A DNA stretch of 64,000 bases from Bactrocera neohumeralis (lineage: Eukaryota > Arthropoda > Insecta > Diptera > Tephritidae), in contig NC_065922.1 in NCBI RefSeq assembly GCF_024586455.1, forward strand, positions 31,430,089 to 31,494,088. The letters are read 5' to 3'. Every line of letters starts with the position of its first letter. Position 1 is the stretch's first letter. Below the pieces are notes generated by a model that saw only the letters and a list, made by a program, of their open reading frames with translations, was not told the origin of the DNA and made no database searches. A program made the position numbers and the translations under genes. Below, piece after piece: positions 1 through 11,636 of the stretch.

Positions 1-870
1 TACATTTAATTTGCATATTTTTCAAGAAAAACAGCCAAACATCAAATTGCCAAAGAGCGGCGGACAGGATGCGCGTGCGCAACGAATGAATTTGAAGCGT
101 TTCGCTTTGTTGCAGTCGGCGGCGGTGCCGTTAAGGCTAATGCTAATGTACGTGCGGCGGCGACGACGGCTGCTGGCTGCTGGCTGCTGATGCTGGTGGC
201 GTTGATAAGCGTCCGAAAATCTTTAGATTTGTTGCTTAATTCTTGGTGTGTAGTTGTTGTGATGGATTTACATATTTTAGTGCGCCTGCGTGTGTGTTTC
301 CTCGCACTCATGTGGCATGTGTAATAAAGCATGTCCCGTGAAGGTTGCAAACATGCGATAAACGCAAGATTAGCCAACAAGCAACGCATAGAATTAAGCG
401 TGTCTTCAGTGCTTTTTGAGTGTTCGTTGTTGTTGGCGGCTGCATTATGCAATGTCATGCCATTAGTTCGATACATGCAAGCGATTGATTCATCGATGCA
501 GCCGAAAACAAGCGATCGCTTGATATTGAAAACGATTGCAAATTGCTTGTTTGGCTTTCGCAGATACTCATCTACTTAGGAGCCTTTAATTGAGAATTTT
601 TTTGGACCGCAGTCTGTAGGTAAAGTAATTTTAATGTTATTTATTATGGTGTATGGAAATTGTTTAAGCAGTTGAATAGGTTGTAGGGAATTTTAAACTT
701 TGGTGTGCATCTTGAGAAATATATAAATAAGTATTTAAAATATAAAAATAAATAAATGACAAAGTGGGGTTATATGTATTTACTTAAGAGACTACAGTCC
801 ATAGGCTCATAGCTCAAATGCTTAATTTTACTGGGCTCTCAGTCGACTATATACGATTGACAGTGCCTTT
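1..870. other. Non-coding flank with a GC-richer 5' patch
   Basis: No gene recognised. The first 300 bases are richer in G and C than what follows and contain an imperfect GCTGCTG-type repeat near 165-200. Open frames on both strands here are low in complexity, have no family resemblance I know, and overlap each other antisense. From 580 on the sequence is plain AT-rich DNA. Confidence 0.6.
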
Positions 871-880
871 CTGGAAATAA

Positions 881-1275
881 AACAAGAAAAACCGTTAACT
901 TCGGCTGCACCGAAGCTAATATACCCTTCACAGGTGCTTTTCTTTTAGTAATACACATGTTCAGTTTGTATGGAAGCTATATGCTATAGATATCCGATCT
1001 GAAGAATTTTTTCGGAGATTATATTATTTCCATGAACAATAACTCATACCAAATTTCGTGAAGATACCACGTCAAATGTGAAAGATTTCCATACAAGCCC
1101 TTGATTCCGATCGTTCGGGTTGTATGGCAACTATATGCTATAGTAAGCCGATCTGAGCAATTTTTTCCGATATTACATCATTTCCATGAACAATAACTCA
1201 TACCAAATTTCGTGAAGATATATCGTCAAATGAGGAAGTTTTCCTATGCAAGCATTTGATTCCGATCATTCAGTT
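881..1275 (+). repeat. Family A dispersed repeat, copy A1 (truncated)
   Basis: This copy starts with AACAAGAAAAACC, then the hairpin word CTTCGG-loop-CCGAAG (about 900-916), then ATATACCCTTCACAGG. Two monomers follow, marked by GTTTGTATGG near 962 and GGTTGTATGGCAAC near 1117, about 155 bp apart. Each monomer contains GCTATATGCTATAG, a GATCTGA word and TTTCGTGAAGATA. It breaks off where mariner-like sequence begins. The same layout recurs at 9,597, 16,507, 23,273, 41,018, 45,828 and 55,211. Terminal hairpin plus central tandem monomers recalls DINE-1/Helentron-type non-autonomous elements; this is an inference from structure. Confidence 0.8.
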
Positions 1276-1501
1276 AGGGTATAAATATAGAAATTTCATC
1301 CGAAAGATAATATTTCGAATGTTTCCTTACAGGGTTTGTCCGGAAAATAATAGGACTGATTTTCTTCTGCCGGGACTGTACTTCGGAGCGTGCGCGCACC
1401 TATTGGATTCGGTAGAGGGTCAGTTGTCTCCGAGCACCTGGAGAATCAGGACAAACATTTTCGCTCGACGTATTTCTGTGAGTGGGGTAACCCGAAAATG
1501 C

Positions 1502-2352
1502 GGCGTTCATTAGACCAGAGGTACGCGATTAAATTCTGTGTGAAACTCGGTAAATCGATAAATGATACACTGAAGGAGATGTCGATAGTTATCTTCGGGG
1601 ACCTGGTAAATGAATTCCATCTGAGGTCGCAAAGAACCAAAAATAGTTAATGCGAGGCTCAACAGAGAGATCGTTGAAAACAGGCCTGGTTCTAGACGAC
1701 CTTCGAGGGTTATGATGCTTGAAAATAGTCAGGCAAGTGTAGAGAGATGACAAGAGAGCTCGACATCCCTGGCGAGTCCGTTCGAATGACTTTGGTAGAT
1801 ATTTCGGGTATGACACGCGGTTCTTGCTCGGCTCGTCCCGATAAAACTGATTTTTTTTCAACAAGACTACCTTAACAGGTCTCTTTGGACATACTTTTGC
1901 CAAACACGCTCAAAAATCAAAGTGATGCTGATTGTTTTTTTTTCAATATTCGTAGTTTGGCGCATTTTGAATTTGTTCTGGAAGAACATACGGTCAATAA
2001 GGGGTTCTATTTGGCCATATTGAGGAATTTACGTGAGAACATCCTTTGAAAATGGCCGGAAATGTGTAAGAACAATTCATGGATTTTACACGGTTATAAT
2101 GCACCATCGCATCGATAAACGATTGTGACCAAATTTAAAACCAAAAACCCAATGGATACCATCGATCATCCATCGTATTCACCAGTGATTTTTTCTTGGT
2201 CCCCATACAGAAATTGCCGTTCCGAGGGACCTGTTTTCAGTCGGTCGAGGAGATATAACAAAATTCGCTAAAGAAATCGAAAGCCATCCCAAATAGTATT
2301 ACATTTGGTTGGGATTACTTTGAAGGCGACAAAATAAATATTCATGAATAAT
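1502..2352 (+). pseudogene. Degenerate mariner transposase M1
   Basis: Decayed DD34D (mariner) transposase with stops and frameshifts. Near 1508-1560 the plus strand reads DQRYAIKFCVKLGKS, a typical mariner N-terminal helix-turn-helix start. Near 1909-1945 it reads SKIKVMLIVFF, the strand before the second catalytic Asp. Near 2310-2348 it reads DYFEGDKINIHE, the usual mariner C-terminus. The order N-terminus, core, C-terminus is preserved, so this is one old copy and not scattered matches. A possible 5' terminal repeat, CAGGGTTTGTCCGG, lies at about 1330, but I found no matching inverted end downstream. Non-functional. Confidence 0.85.
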
Positions 2353-2359
2353 TAAATAT

Positions 2360-4310
2360 TTACAATTTCGGGTACTCTTTTGTCACAACTTATATACTCT
2401 ACAGCACGGCATCTTCACCATTTCTAAATAATAATAATAAATTTCCTTCGTGAGTTCCCATGTGAGAAGTAAATCTGGATATTCTCTGATTTTTATTTCC
2501 AAACAAAGATATTTTAGACATGAAACTTTGAAATACTGGGATTCTATCAGAGGTTTCATAACACTCGTTACCGGATATTTCAAGTCAAATATAGATCCTG
2601 TATGCAGATACTCCTTTCAATGTAAAAAGTATTAAAAAGTTTAGAGTTACCCGATCCGGACTAGCAATCCACTCCAAACAAGGAAAGAATAATTTTAGTT
2701 TTAATCTAATTTAATAATTGAATTTAATAATATAAAGTTTCTCTCAAATTTTAATTAGCATAAAATCATCTATGAATAGAGGCCAATCATCAATAAATTC
2801 CTCAAAATTACATCAAAATTTTTTCAGCTCAAATATGACCCTTCGCAACTTATCGATTTCGCTACTGAATTCATTTTGAAAGTTCCGCGTAATAAAATTA
2901 TTAAAGTAATAACCAGCAAAATTTATGCGATTTATAAATTATTTTTTATGTCTTTTCATACGCTGAAAATTAAATTGGAATTTTTGCCAATTTTCATTAT
3001 CTCATAACCCAAATAAGTTCAGTAACGCCTCTCAAAATTACAAGTAAATTTTTCTACTATATATGCACTTGTTCAAGTGGTCACGCTAGCACTAGTAAGG
3101 CCAAGTATTGAGCAATTTAATGAACCCCAAAAAACAAAAGGGAAAACAAGAAGAGGAAAAGCACAACAATCTGTCGAATAAATCGATCGATATCACGTTT
3201 GAGTGTGTAAATAAAAATTCATTAATCCACTTGATTGCAAAAAATTTGCGTTCAGATAGAGGTGATGCGATTAATTGAGTCGATCGCGCCGCCGCGTAAG
3301 GATAACAGCTACCAAGCCAATAACTGCCAACAATTACAGGGTGTACAATATATGGATTAACTGATATGTGCATAAGTAGACATACCCAGCAGACGCTTGG
3401 AGCTCTACAGTACTACTACTGATTTACAACTAATGGAGAGCTAGTCACAAAAAAGCGGTCCTATCTAGATTTTTTGAACTGAAATACAACCCTACTTCAA
3501 AGAGAACTGAAATGTATAGGAAGTAACTCGATTTTTTTCTTTTGAAATATTATTTGAAACATTGTCTAGGACGGGCATATTTCCAGAAAAATATGGAAGC
3601 AATTAACCAAAAAAAAAAAAAAACAAGTAAGGTTCGAAGTGGTACTAGTTGCAGGGTGGTTTATAACTAGTTTCCTTTTCAGTTGGATATTTTGTAAAGT
3701 TATTTAAATCATATTATGGCTATAAATAACTTTAAAAAGTGTAGCCAAGCCATAAAATTATTAAATTTTATTTCCTATAAAAATATAGGGTAGCGTTTTA
3801 AGAGGTATAGAATATTCTAGAGGGAGAGAAAATGCCCCTTGGGAATTGATATCGGGTTTTAATCCACAAAGGTGTTCAGAAACCCAGAAAATTTACTTTC
3901 CATAATACCTGTACTGTATGAGAGGTCTATATTTACTGCTTTATCGTCGAATCTCTGTTAACGATTAAACAAAGATCCCCCCAAGGTTGTAATAAGTTAT
4001 GAAGGGCACGAAATCATCTTTTTTGCACGATAAAGTCTTGGGTTCCAATCATGGAACAGCAAATTTGATTCTAAATTCTACGGTTTTACTCCATTACATT
4101 TCTTTTTCTAAAGATCCTTTAAGTAAATGGACTATGATGACGAGACGACCGCTACTGAGGAGTTGGAAATCAATCTAAGAGGCATTATCAGCTATTAAAA
4201 ATCAATTAAGTTTGAGGAAGTTGTACAAATTTGAACCAAATTTCCTGAAGAACCTCAGTTACCTTAAACCCGAAAATTCCTTCAAAAACAAACAACCGTA
4301 TAATTGTCCT
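2360..4310. other. AT-rich spacer, no gene seen
   Basis: No family-level protein resemblance on either strand. Short T- and A-runs are frequent. At about 3,620 AACAAGTAAGGTTCG after a run of A resembles the outer tip of family A/B repeats but does not continue into either family. The minus-strand open frame at 3,092-3,373 is not recognisable. Confidence 0.6.
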
Positions 4311-4315
4311 ACGAA

Positions 4316-4790
4316 AACCAAATAATTTAATTAATTTTCCTGGGTTTTCTTTCAAAAAAAGTTTACCTCCAAAAAAACACCCTATACATTTTCATTTGAA
4401 ATCGTGTACCCACTAATAAAACCAAGCAACACTACAGAAACCAAATCCATATTTGTAATTCCGCGTTTCCTTGCAGAAAAAAAATTTACCTCCAAAAAAA
4501 CACCCTATACATATTCGCACATGCGCTAATGAAACCAACCAACAATACAAAATCCATATTTATAACTTCACCAATTTTCCGCGTTTCTTTAAAAAAAAAT
4601 GTTACCCCCAAAAAACACCCTATACTTATTCGTATATGCACTAATGAAACTAACCAACTATACAAAAACCAAATCTATATTTGTAATTTCATTAATTTTC
4701 CTACGTTTCCTTAAAAAAAATTTACCTCCAAAAAAGCACCCTATACATATTCACGTAAAAACGTATATCCACTAATAAATCCAACCTTGC
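4316..4790. repeat. Tandem repeat, about 120-bp unit, four copies
   Basis: The word TTACC(T/C)CC followed by an A-run and (A/G)CACCCTATAC recurs at 4,363, 4,486, 4,602 and 4,722, spacings of 123, 116 and 120 bp. Each unit also has a (C/T)ACTAAT(A/G)AA or CTAATGAAAC word, CCAAATC(C/T)ATATTTGTAA and a GTTTCCTT or GTTTCTTT word. Units are clearly diverged, so the array is old. An open frame across it (4,529-4,714) is a by-product of the repeat and probably not a gene. Confidence 0.9.
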
Positions 4791-4799
4791 ACTATCTTT

Positions 4800-5690
4800 T
4801 TTGTTGCACTGTTTAATCTAGTATGTTTTTGTTATAATCGCCGTGGCCTCATCGTCACAGTTGATTACAATTCAATCCGGCAATCATCGTGTGGTGGCTG
4901 CCGCGCGATAAAGATAACGACGCATGCGCGTAAGTTATCTTAACCGCTTCTGTAATAAAACTCACATACTATGTATATACCTATGAACATACTATATTTA
5001 ACTAAAGTTACGTCTAGGCAATTTTAAAATTTTCATATAAATTGTGTGTGGTTCCGCTTTTCATCTCTCTAGCTTATTATTTATAAACTGCGAAGAATTC
5101 CACCACAGAGCCGAGCTAGGATTAAGCGAGTGTAAGAGCGTAACGTTATTTCGTATTTAATAAACTAGCAATCAAGCATTTATCGCGTAAAAGCTAATTT
5201 TGGATAATGATAACTTAAATCCGCAACACCACACCCAAGGTCAGCGGGAAGTGTGAAATTTAAATGGTTATTAAAAAGTAGCAACGTGTGCTATAATTAT
5301 GTCGCGGCGCAATTTATATATCGGGCGGTAAATAAATATCGATACTGGATACTGGTAGTAATATGTGCGTTCGATTTAAATGGAATTTAATATGCAGTGT
5401 ATACGCGAGTTGCAAAGTCTTGGAGGTTACAAGTGAAACAAACAACTAGTGTATATTACATAGACTGAGATAACAAATTAGATACATAAAAGTAAATATT
5501 TATCAAGGGAGGCGTTTTCAAAGAGATCACATACAAATTTCTTGAAAGAAGACCAGACCGTATATATAAAGAAAACACCGAAAAGTGACGAATCGAACAC
5601 GCTGTTACTAAAATTAAGATATTTGCGATTAACTCGCAATTGGGAGATCGTAGTTTTTCTAAATAAGGTTTCCAAGATGCGATGATGCTA
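4800..5690. other. Non-coding stretch with a small GC-rich patch
   Basis: A GC-richer patch at about 4,840-4,940 contains GATA words and ACGCATGCGCG. Nothing coding was recognised. It could be regulatory, but composition is the only evidence. Confidence 0.4.
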
Positions 5691-6170
5691 AAAAAACTAT
5701 ATACAAAATTATAACGGTGATCCGAGTAGAGGCTCGAAGGCTGAAGCCGCTCGACCACGATTCGACTCGTGATCTCTGCGACATTTGGTTTTAAGAATAG
5801 TTCGGTGAGCAAATAATTTCACGTTTTGGGCAGATCGATTGGCCACCAAGAGCGTGAGACACCGTTAGACTCTTTCTTGTGGGGACACGTAAAGTCTAAG
5901 CTCTATGTGGACAATCCTCCTTCGATTCAGGTCTTTTAGCAAAACATCATGCGCGTCATTCGCTAGTTACCAGTCAAAAAGATCGAAGGAGTCATCGAAA
6001 ATTGGACTCATCAGATGAACCAGCTGAGACGTAGCCGCGGCCAACATTTGAAAAAGATAATCTTGAAAAAATAAATGTGAAAGAATGATCTTTCGACTGA
6101 TCCCCATTAAATTTGAAACTTCTATTTTTTTATTTTAAAAAGTAGGGGACCTAGAAAGGAATGAGCCTCT
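5690..6170 (+). pseudogene. Tc1/mariner-superfamily (IS630-like) transposase tail T1
   Basis: C-terminal part of a DDE transposase in broken frames. At 5,801-5,860 the plus strand gives FGEQIISRFGQIDWPPRA, then after a one-base frame change PLDSFLWGHVKSKLYVDNP (5,862-5,918), then VIENWTHQMNQLRRSRGQHL (5,991-6,050). These match the D-W-P-x-R-x-C-D-x-(T/I)-P-L-D-x-F-L-W-G and RRSRGxH blocks common in insect IS630-like transposases. The 3' flank (CCCATTAAATTTG to AAAAGTAGGG, about 6,102-6,150) is shared in inverted orientation with the copy at 58,370-58,635, so both belong to one family. Confidence 0.85.
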
Positions 6171-6179
6171 AAAAGCCGT

Positions 6180-6690
6180 GAAACTCTTCTAAACATGCAA
6201 CTATGGATTATTTACACTCGTATTTGATACTAGCAAATGAATTTCATTAATTTGATAACAATTTTTTTTCATAGTGCCAGAATTGTTGAACATTGTTCAA
6301 TAGATCAGATACATCGACAACATCGAATATATAAAAGTTTAAAATACAAAAAAGTCCAGATAATATTACGAAGGAGCTTGCGCACTAAAAATTTTAGAAA
6401 AAAGCCGGCAGCCTTGTAAAAATATTATTGTAAAATTAAGCATAAAATGATATCTAACATCTGATCAAAATTGACCTGTACTAACATTAAACAAGTTTAC
6501 AAATCTTTACAGACGCCTTTAGGATCCTTTTGAGACAGTACAAACATGCCAATGCTTAATCCAATTCTCATACACTTTAAATGACCCATTCCGAGTCAAA
6601 TTTGGTCAGATGGTAAACCTTCTAGGTATAGCTTTATATGAATTGAAATTATAATATGTTCACCTGGTTCGCATATAGTGCCCTTCTGCT
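6180..6690. other. AT-rich spacer
   Basis: No gene or recognisable repeat. The plus-strand open frame at 6,237-6,419 is short and unlike any family I know. Confidence 0.5.
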
Positions 6691-7010
6691 AATCTATTTA
6701 TAGCTGGAAGAGAAACCACCGATCAAATATTTGTAGTAAGACAAACTCTTGGAAAAATACAGGAAAATAATATCTCGATATTTCAAATGTTTATAGATTT
6801 CAAGGCGACACACATAAATAGTAGTTTTTAGTGGGAAAAAGTCTTATGTGCGTTTGGTATTCCTAATATATTAAAAAATCGCATTTAAGTCACAGAGCAA
6901 ACTTAAGAAATGTTTGGAAACTCTGCACCAAGTGAATTAATTAAAAAAAAAACGGTCTATGGCAAGAGCTTTCATGCCTAATATTCAAACTTAAGCAAAA
7001 ACCTATCTAG
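6690..7010 (+). pseudogene. Non-LTR retrotransposon reverse-transcriptase fragment L1
   Basis: From 6,706 the plus strand reads GRETTDQIFVVRQTLGKIQ and then, after a few residues, FQMFIDFKAT. This corresponds to the fingers and motif A of a LINE reverse transcriptase, where FIDFKAAYD is usual and the first Asp is catalytic. It continues, with stops, through an FGIPN word and NGLWQELSCLIFKL near 6,953, which resembles the usual GLRQGDxLSCLLFNL motif B. No endonuclease or 3' tail was seen. The clade is uncertain. Confidence 0.75.
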
Positions 7011-7019
7011 AAACTCCCA

Positions 7020-7500
7020 CTTTTTAAGGAACTCTGGAGTGAACACAAATATAATACGCTGCAAAGGTTATGGGTTAATAAATGAAGAAAAAAGTTTTAT
7101 CATCTTCAACGGCGAAATCAGTGCACCATCAGACAGAACTTCATTTTTAGAAATGATTAGTTCAAGTCATTACCATTTATTTAGATGTACATTTATCTCC
7201 TCAATGCTCTAGGCATATTTGTTTCTTAGACTCGTATAAGTATAATAAAAAACTTCAAAATTAAGAATATAAAAATTTTGAATTAAAAAATTAATATTTT
7301 TCGAGTTAAACGCGATCATTGACGGCGCTAAAAAATTACTTTAGCATACTGCTTTGATTCCAGCCATCTCTATGGATGAAACTTACGAAAAGATATTGCC
7401 CGCACAATGACCGTGGGTCAAAAGCGAAACATAAAAATTAAAAAACGTCGGTGATTTAAAAATAAAAGAAAATTTTACTTAAAATTGGTATTCGGATTCT
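7020..7500. other. AT-rich spacer
   Basis: No gene seen. It may include the eroded remainder of the LINE to its left or of the hAT element to its right, but no motif supports this. Confidence 0.4.
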
Positions 7501-7504
7501 ACAG

Positions 7505-7985
7505 GGTCTCAGAGTAGTTTCCTCTGTTGGATGCAATCGGCGAAAATTTTAAGACTCGCTTTTCTTGAGAAGTATTGGATGGACTTCAACTGAGTTTGCT
7601 GCTTCCAGAAAAGTATGTGCTTTGAAAACAAAGGAAATGGAAAATTCCATTAACCTCTTGATAGAAAGATTCAACGTTTCTTTGAATAGTTTGAAGCTCA
7701 AAGCTGAACTTGATCACTGGCAATGCCATTGGGGACAGAAGCAAAAGTTAGAAGTCAACACGTTACCAACTACCGCATTGGAAACGTTGAAGAACTGCGA
7801 TGTACCATAGATCTATATCCCATAATTTATAGTTCCCATCTTCTGCATACTTCATGTGGCGAATGCGAGCTCTGAACGCTCTTTTTCGACACTTCGCCAT
7901 CTGAAAACGTGGCTGAGGACGAACATTCTTCAAGAAAGATTGATCGACCTGGCGTTGCTGCACACGCATCATGATATTGAAGTCA
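7505..7985 (+). pseudogene. hAT-superfamily transposase C-terminus H1
   Basis: The plus strand at 7,856-7,975 reads NASSERSFSTLRHLKTWLRT and, further on, QERLIDLALLHTHHDIEV. This is the hAT C-terminal dimerisation signature (A/S-S-E-R-x-F-S-x-L followed by a helix ending in L-L-x-I/T-H). The open frame at 7,565-7,810 (LLIERFNVSL and downstream) is compatible with the helical region before it. The N-terminal BED finger and the first catalytic residues are missing and stops interrupt the frame. Non-autonomous remnant. Confidence 0.8.
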
Positions 7986-7999
7986 CTTTTTTCTACAGA

Positions 8000-9595
8000 A
8001 AGATTTTCAAAACCTTGTTTTGTTTTGTGAAATTTTTCTATTCAATACCCGAACAGACTACATGACATTATATATTATACATTGCAATGAAATATCTCAC
8101 CCGCACGTCTACGATTTATAATGTGTTTTTTTTTCAATTTAGCAGGATTTGATATTAGAAGATCGATTGAAATTTACACACTTCTGTATTTAATAATCTT
8201 CATTTTTCAAGAAAATGTTTCTTTCCCCCCAAAAAACTATTTCTACATCCGTCCCTGGCAAAACAAATTTTTTCGGAAACTTTCAATAAAAAACAATTGG
8301 ACTTTATATTTATTATTATATTTTGACTGCAATCAATCAACGCTTAAAAACACTTTCAATATTTAAATAATATTTATGCATCAACGATATCGCCTGAGAT
8401 AAACAGCGACTCATTAATATTCAATCAATCGCAGCCAACAGCAATCGATCACGGAAATATAAGCGAACGACATTAACTATGCAACAACTTTCGTTGCTTA
8501 TCCGGATTTTGCAAAAACAAAAGCACAAATCCAAAAGCAACAACACAGCAGAAAAACTGAACTGACATTTAAACACGTAAATTTCTTGTAATTGGAAAGA
8601 AAACGTAAAGTAATTTAAGGCAATCGCTTATGCGTAGACCATAGCCTGGAAACTCAAGATTGTTGAGCCGCCAGCAAACAGCAGCTCAGCTTGCACCGCC
8701 ACGCTTATCCATCGCTGGGCGCTACTAATTGAAATATTCGCAATCAGATTTTCTGAGCGATGCAGCGCGTCATTTAATCCACCTTTACAACATTACAACA
8801 ACAACATGGAGATCATGAGTTAAGCTGCGGGCCAGGCTGCTGTAAACGAGTGACCGCTTGTCCACAGGCGAACTGGACAACTGACTGCACAGCTAACTGG
8901 CTGAGTGATGTGGCAAACAGTAGTGAGTTTTTAACGGCAAAAAGTGCAAAAACGAAATTATGAAATGCTTTTTTATTGTTTTTATTTTCAGTAAAAAACG
9001 ACAACAGAAGCTATTTTAGCGCTTAACAAGGTAGGCGCGTCGCGCGGCCGCAGCCAGCAATTGTCTTTAGCCGGTTGCAGCTTGGGAAAGTAATTGCCGC
9101 GCTGTGCGTGTGCGAGCGTGAGTGTGTATGTGTGGAGAAGCGCGCGTATCGCCCACATGCGCGCGTGATGAGGAAAGTTTTTAATCTTATGGCGCGCTTT
9201 GCGATTATTTTCAGTTTTCATTGATCGTTTAAGGTTTTTTGCTGCAGCTGATTAAAGCGTTTTTGCAACTGATTAAAGCGACGCACGCGCGCTCCACCAC
9301 AACTGACCGTGTGTACATAAGTATGTTTGTGGTTGCTTGTTGCACTTTTTATGGCTGTGGCCTTCAAGTAAGTGGGTTTAAAGTTGATTTGCGCTTAAGT
9401 ATATCCAACGCTTATGGGTTTTTAATCAGCTGCTGTTAACTGCAAGCTTTTATAAGAAAAAAGTATTGAGCGGTTATGGCCAATTTGGTAGGCTGTGAAT
9501 GTAGGTTGCATATTACACAAAGTAATTTCGGTGAAATTGCTAAATTTTCGGTGGAGAAGGATGTTGCAAAAAATCCAAAAATAAATTAAAAAAAA
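8000..9595. other. Non-coding stretch with GC-rich island (about 8,640-9,330)
   Basis: AT-rich to 8,630, then a conspicuous rise in GC with CAGCAGCTCAGC, GCGCGTCGCGCGG and several GCGCG words, falling again after about 9,330. Open frames on both strands in the island are low in complexity and unrecognised. A regulatory island in an intron or intergenic region is possible. Confidence 0.4.
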
Positions 9596-9596
9596 A

Positions 9597-10868
9597 AAAA
9601 ACAAGAATAAACGTTTACTTCGGCTGCTCCGAAGCTATAACAACCTTCACAGGCGCAGTATTTTAGCATGAAAAGAACTTTATGCTGATTTGTATACGTT
9701 AGTTTGTATGACAGATATATGTTATAGTTGTCCGATCCGAACTATTTCTAAGAAGATTGAAGCGATACTTCTGATAATAATCTCTGCCACATTTCTGGAC
9801 AAAAAACTTGTCAAATAAAAAGTTTTCGATACAAGCACTTCATTTCGGTCGACTAGTTTGTATGGCAGCTATAGGATATAGTTGTCCGATCTGAAAAATG
9901 TCTACGTAGAATATATTAATATTATAGTGTATTATTATGTGTGCCAAGTTAATTAGGATACCTTAACTATTAAAAGAGTTTTCCATACAAGAACTTAAGT
10001 TTCAGCAGTCAGCTTGTATGACAGATATAGGATATAGTAGTCCGATTTGAAATAATTCTTCAAATTTTGTAGAACTATACTAAATAATAATTCATGTGAA
10101 ATTTCATGAATATATCTTGTCAAATGAAAAAGTTTTCCATACAAATATTTGAACTCAGTCGACCAGTTTGTATGGCAGCTATAGGATATAGTTGTCCGAT
10201 CTGAACAATGTCAACGAAGATTGTAGCGATGCCTTGGCTAATAATCTATGCTAAATTTCTTGAAGATGTCTCGTCAAATAAAAAGATTTTCATACCATAA
10301 CTTTATTTTGATCGTTCAGTTTGTATGGCAGCTATATGTTATGGTAGTCCGATTTGCAAAATTTCTTCAGTTATTATAGCTTTGCTTTAGATTATAATTC
10401 ATGCTAAGTTTCGTAAAGATATCTTGTCAAATAACAGAGTTTTCATACAAGGATTTGAGTTTGATCGTTCAATTTGTTTGACAGCTATATGTCATATTTG
10501 TCCGATCTGAAAACAATTTTCAGATATTGTATAAATACTTTGGGTAAAAAGCTATAGCAATTTTTGTGAAGATATCTTGTCAAATAAAAAAGTTTTTCAT
10601 ATAAGAAGTTGATATCGATCCTTCAGTTTCTATGGCAGCTATATGCTATAGTGATCTGATATCGGTATATTCAAAAAAATTAGTAGCTTCTTGGCGAGAA
10701 AAGGACGAGTTCAAAATTTGAGCCCGATATCTCAAAAACGGAAAGTCTAGTTCGCGCATATACAGAGGGACAGACTGACGGTATTGACTCAGCACGTCAA
10801 GCTGATAATTTATATATACAGAAAGGGTCTCCAAAATATCCTTCTGTTTACTACAAACTTCGTGGCAA
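9597..10868 (+). repeat. Family A dispersed repeat, copy A2 (longest, seven monomers)
   Basis: This is the longest family A copy here. It begins AACAAGAATAAACG, then the hairpin CTTCGG-CTGCT-CCGAAG and CAACCTTCACAGG. The monomer landmark (AGTTTGTATGGCAGC and variants) recurs at 9,701, 9,854, 10,011, 10,165, 10,318, 10,471 and 10,624, spacings of 153-157 bp, so seven tandem monomers of about 154 bp. The 3' part (about 10,650-10,860) is unique sequence with AGAGGGACAGACTGACGG and a diverged end. No protein-coding capacity; open frames here are incidental. Confidence 0.9.
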
Positions 10869-10869
10869 A

Positions 10870-11630
10870 CTTAATACAATCTGTATGATATACAAAAATA
10901 CAAATATTAACGCAAAAAGTAGTAAACTAAAAGAAGCTGTGATTCCCAGCGGCTTGAGAGACTCATATATTTTAGTATTCACATACATATGTATGATTCA
11001 CAAAATATGCACACACAAATACACCTTCCCACACGATATTAATAAAAAAGTAGTAATAAATCAATAAATAACGGTTACTTATTCAAATCGCACTGCCTTT
11101 TTGCATATTATACATTCTGTCAACTTTGTGTCATTTACATACCTAACCCTTCATTTTGTCATTTCAACGTGGGTTACTTCGTGGAGAGCAATCAAAAATC
11201 AATTCATAAAATTCGGAAAACAATCAAATTTGTTATGAAATGGTCAAACGAATTTGTGTGTGTTCCGCTCGTCAACAGAACAACTGTTTCGTTTTGCATA
11301 CTCTCAGCGTTGATTTCTAAGAGGTAAATCGGTGATGAATACACAAAGTGCTTGTGGCTCAGATTTGTATGCAAAATAGGCGGTCTGATTCGAAAAGCAC
11401 TGTGGTCATGATATGTAGTGAAGCGGGACTAAAAATAATGAAGGCACAATAGAAATGATGATGAAGAAATTTTTATCATTCGAGATGAAACGATTCCAAT
11501 ATGTATGTCTGATTTGCCTGCTTTGTTCCATATTTGACCGGTGAAAAATTGGACCGTCAAATTGTAGTCTCCCAAATCTTATATAGAATCAAGAAATTAT
11601 TAAATTAAAATGCCGGGAGAACTAAATTAA
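10870..11630. other. Non-coding spacer
   Basis: No recognisable gene or repeat. The plus-strand frame at 10,885-11,067 overlaps the end of repeat A2 and is not convincing. Confidence 0.5.
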
Positions 11631-11636
11631 GCTATA

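Noticed and set aside
42..579. Overlapping open frames of 144 and 82 codons on opposite strands
   Set aside because: Each is the shadow of the other, composition is low in complexity, no domain is recognised and there are no flanking signals.
9597..10868. CRISPR-like regular repetition
   Set aside because: Monomers are contiguous, about 154 bp, diverged and without unique spacers; the DNA is eukaryotic.
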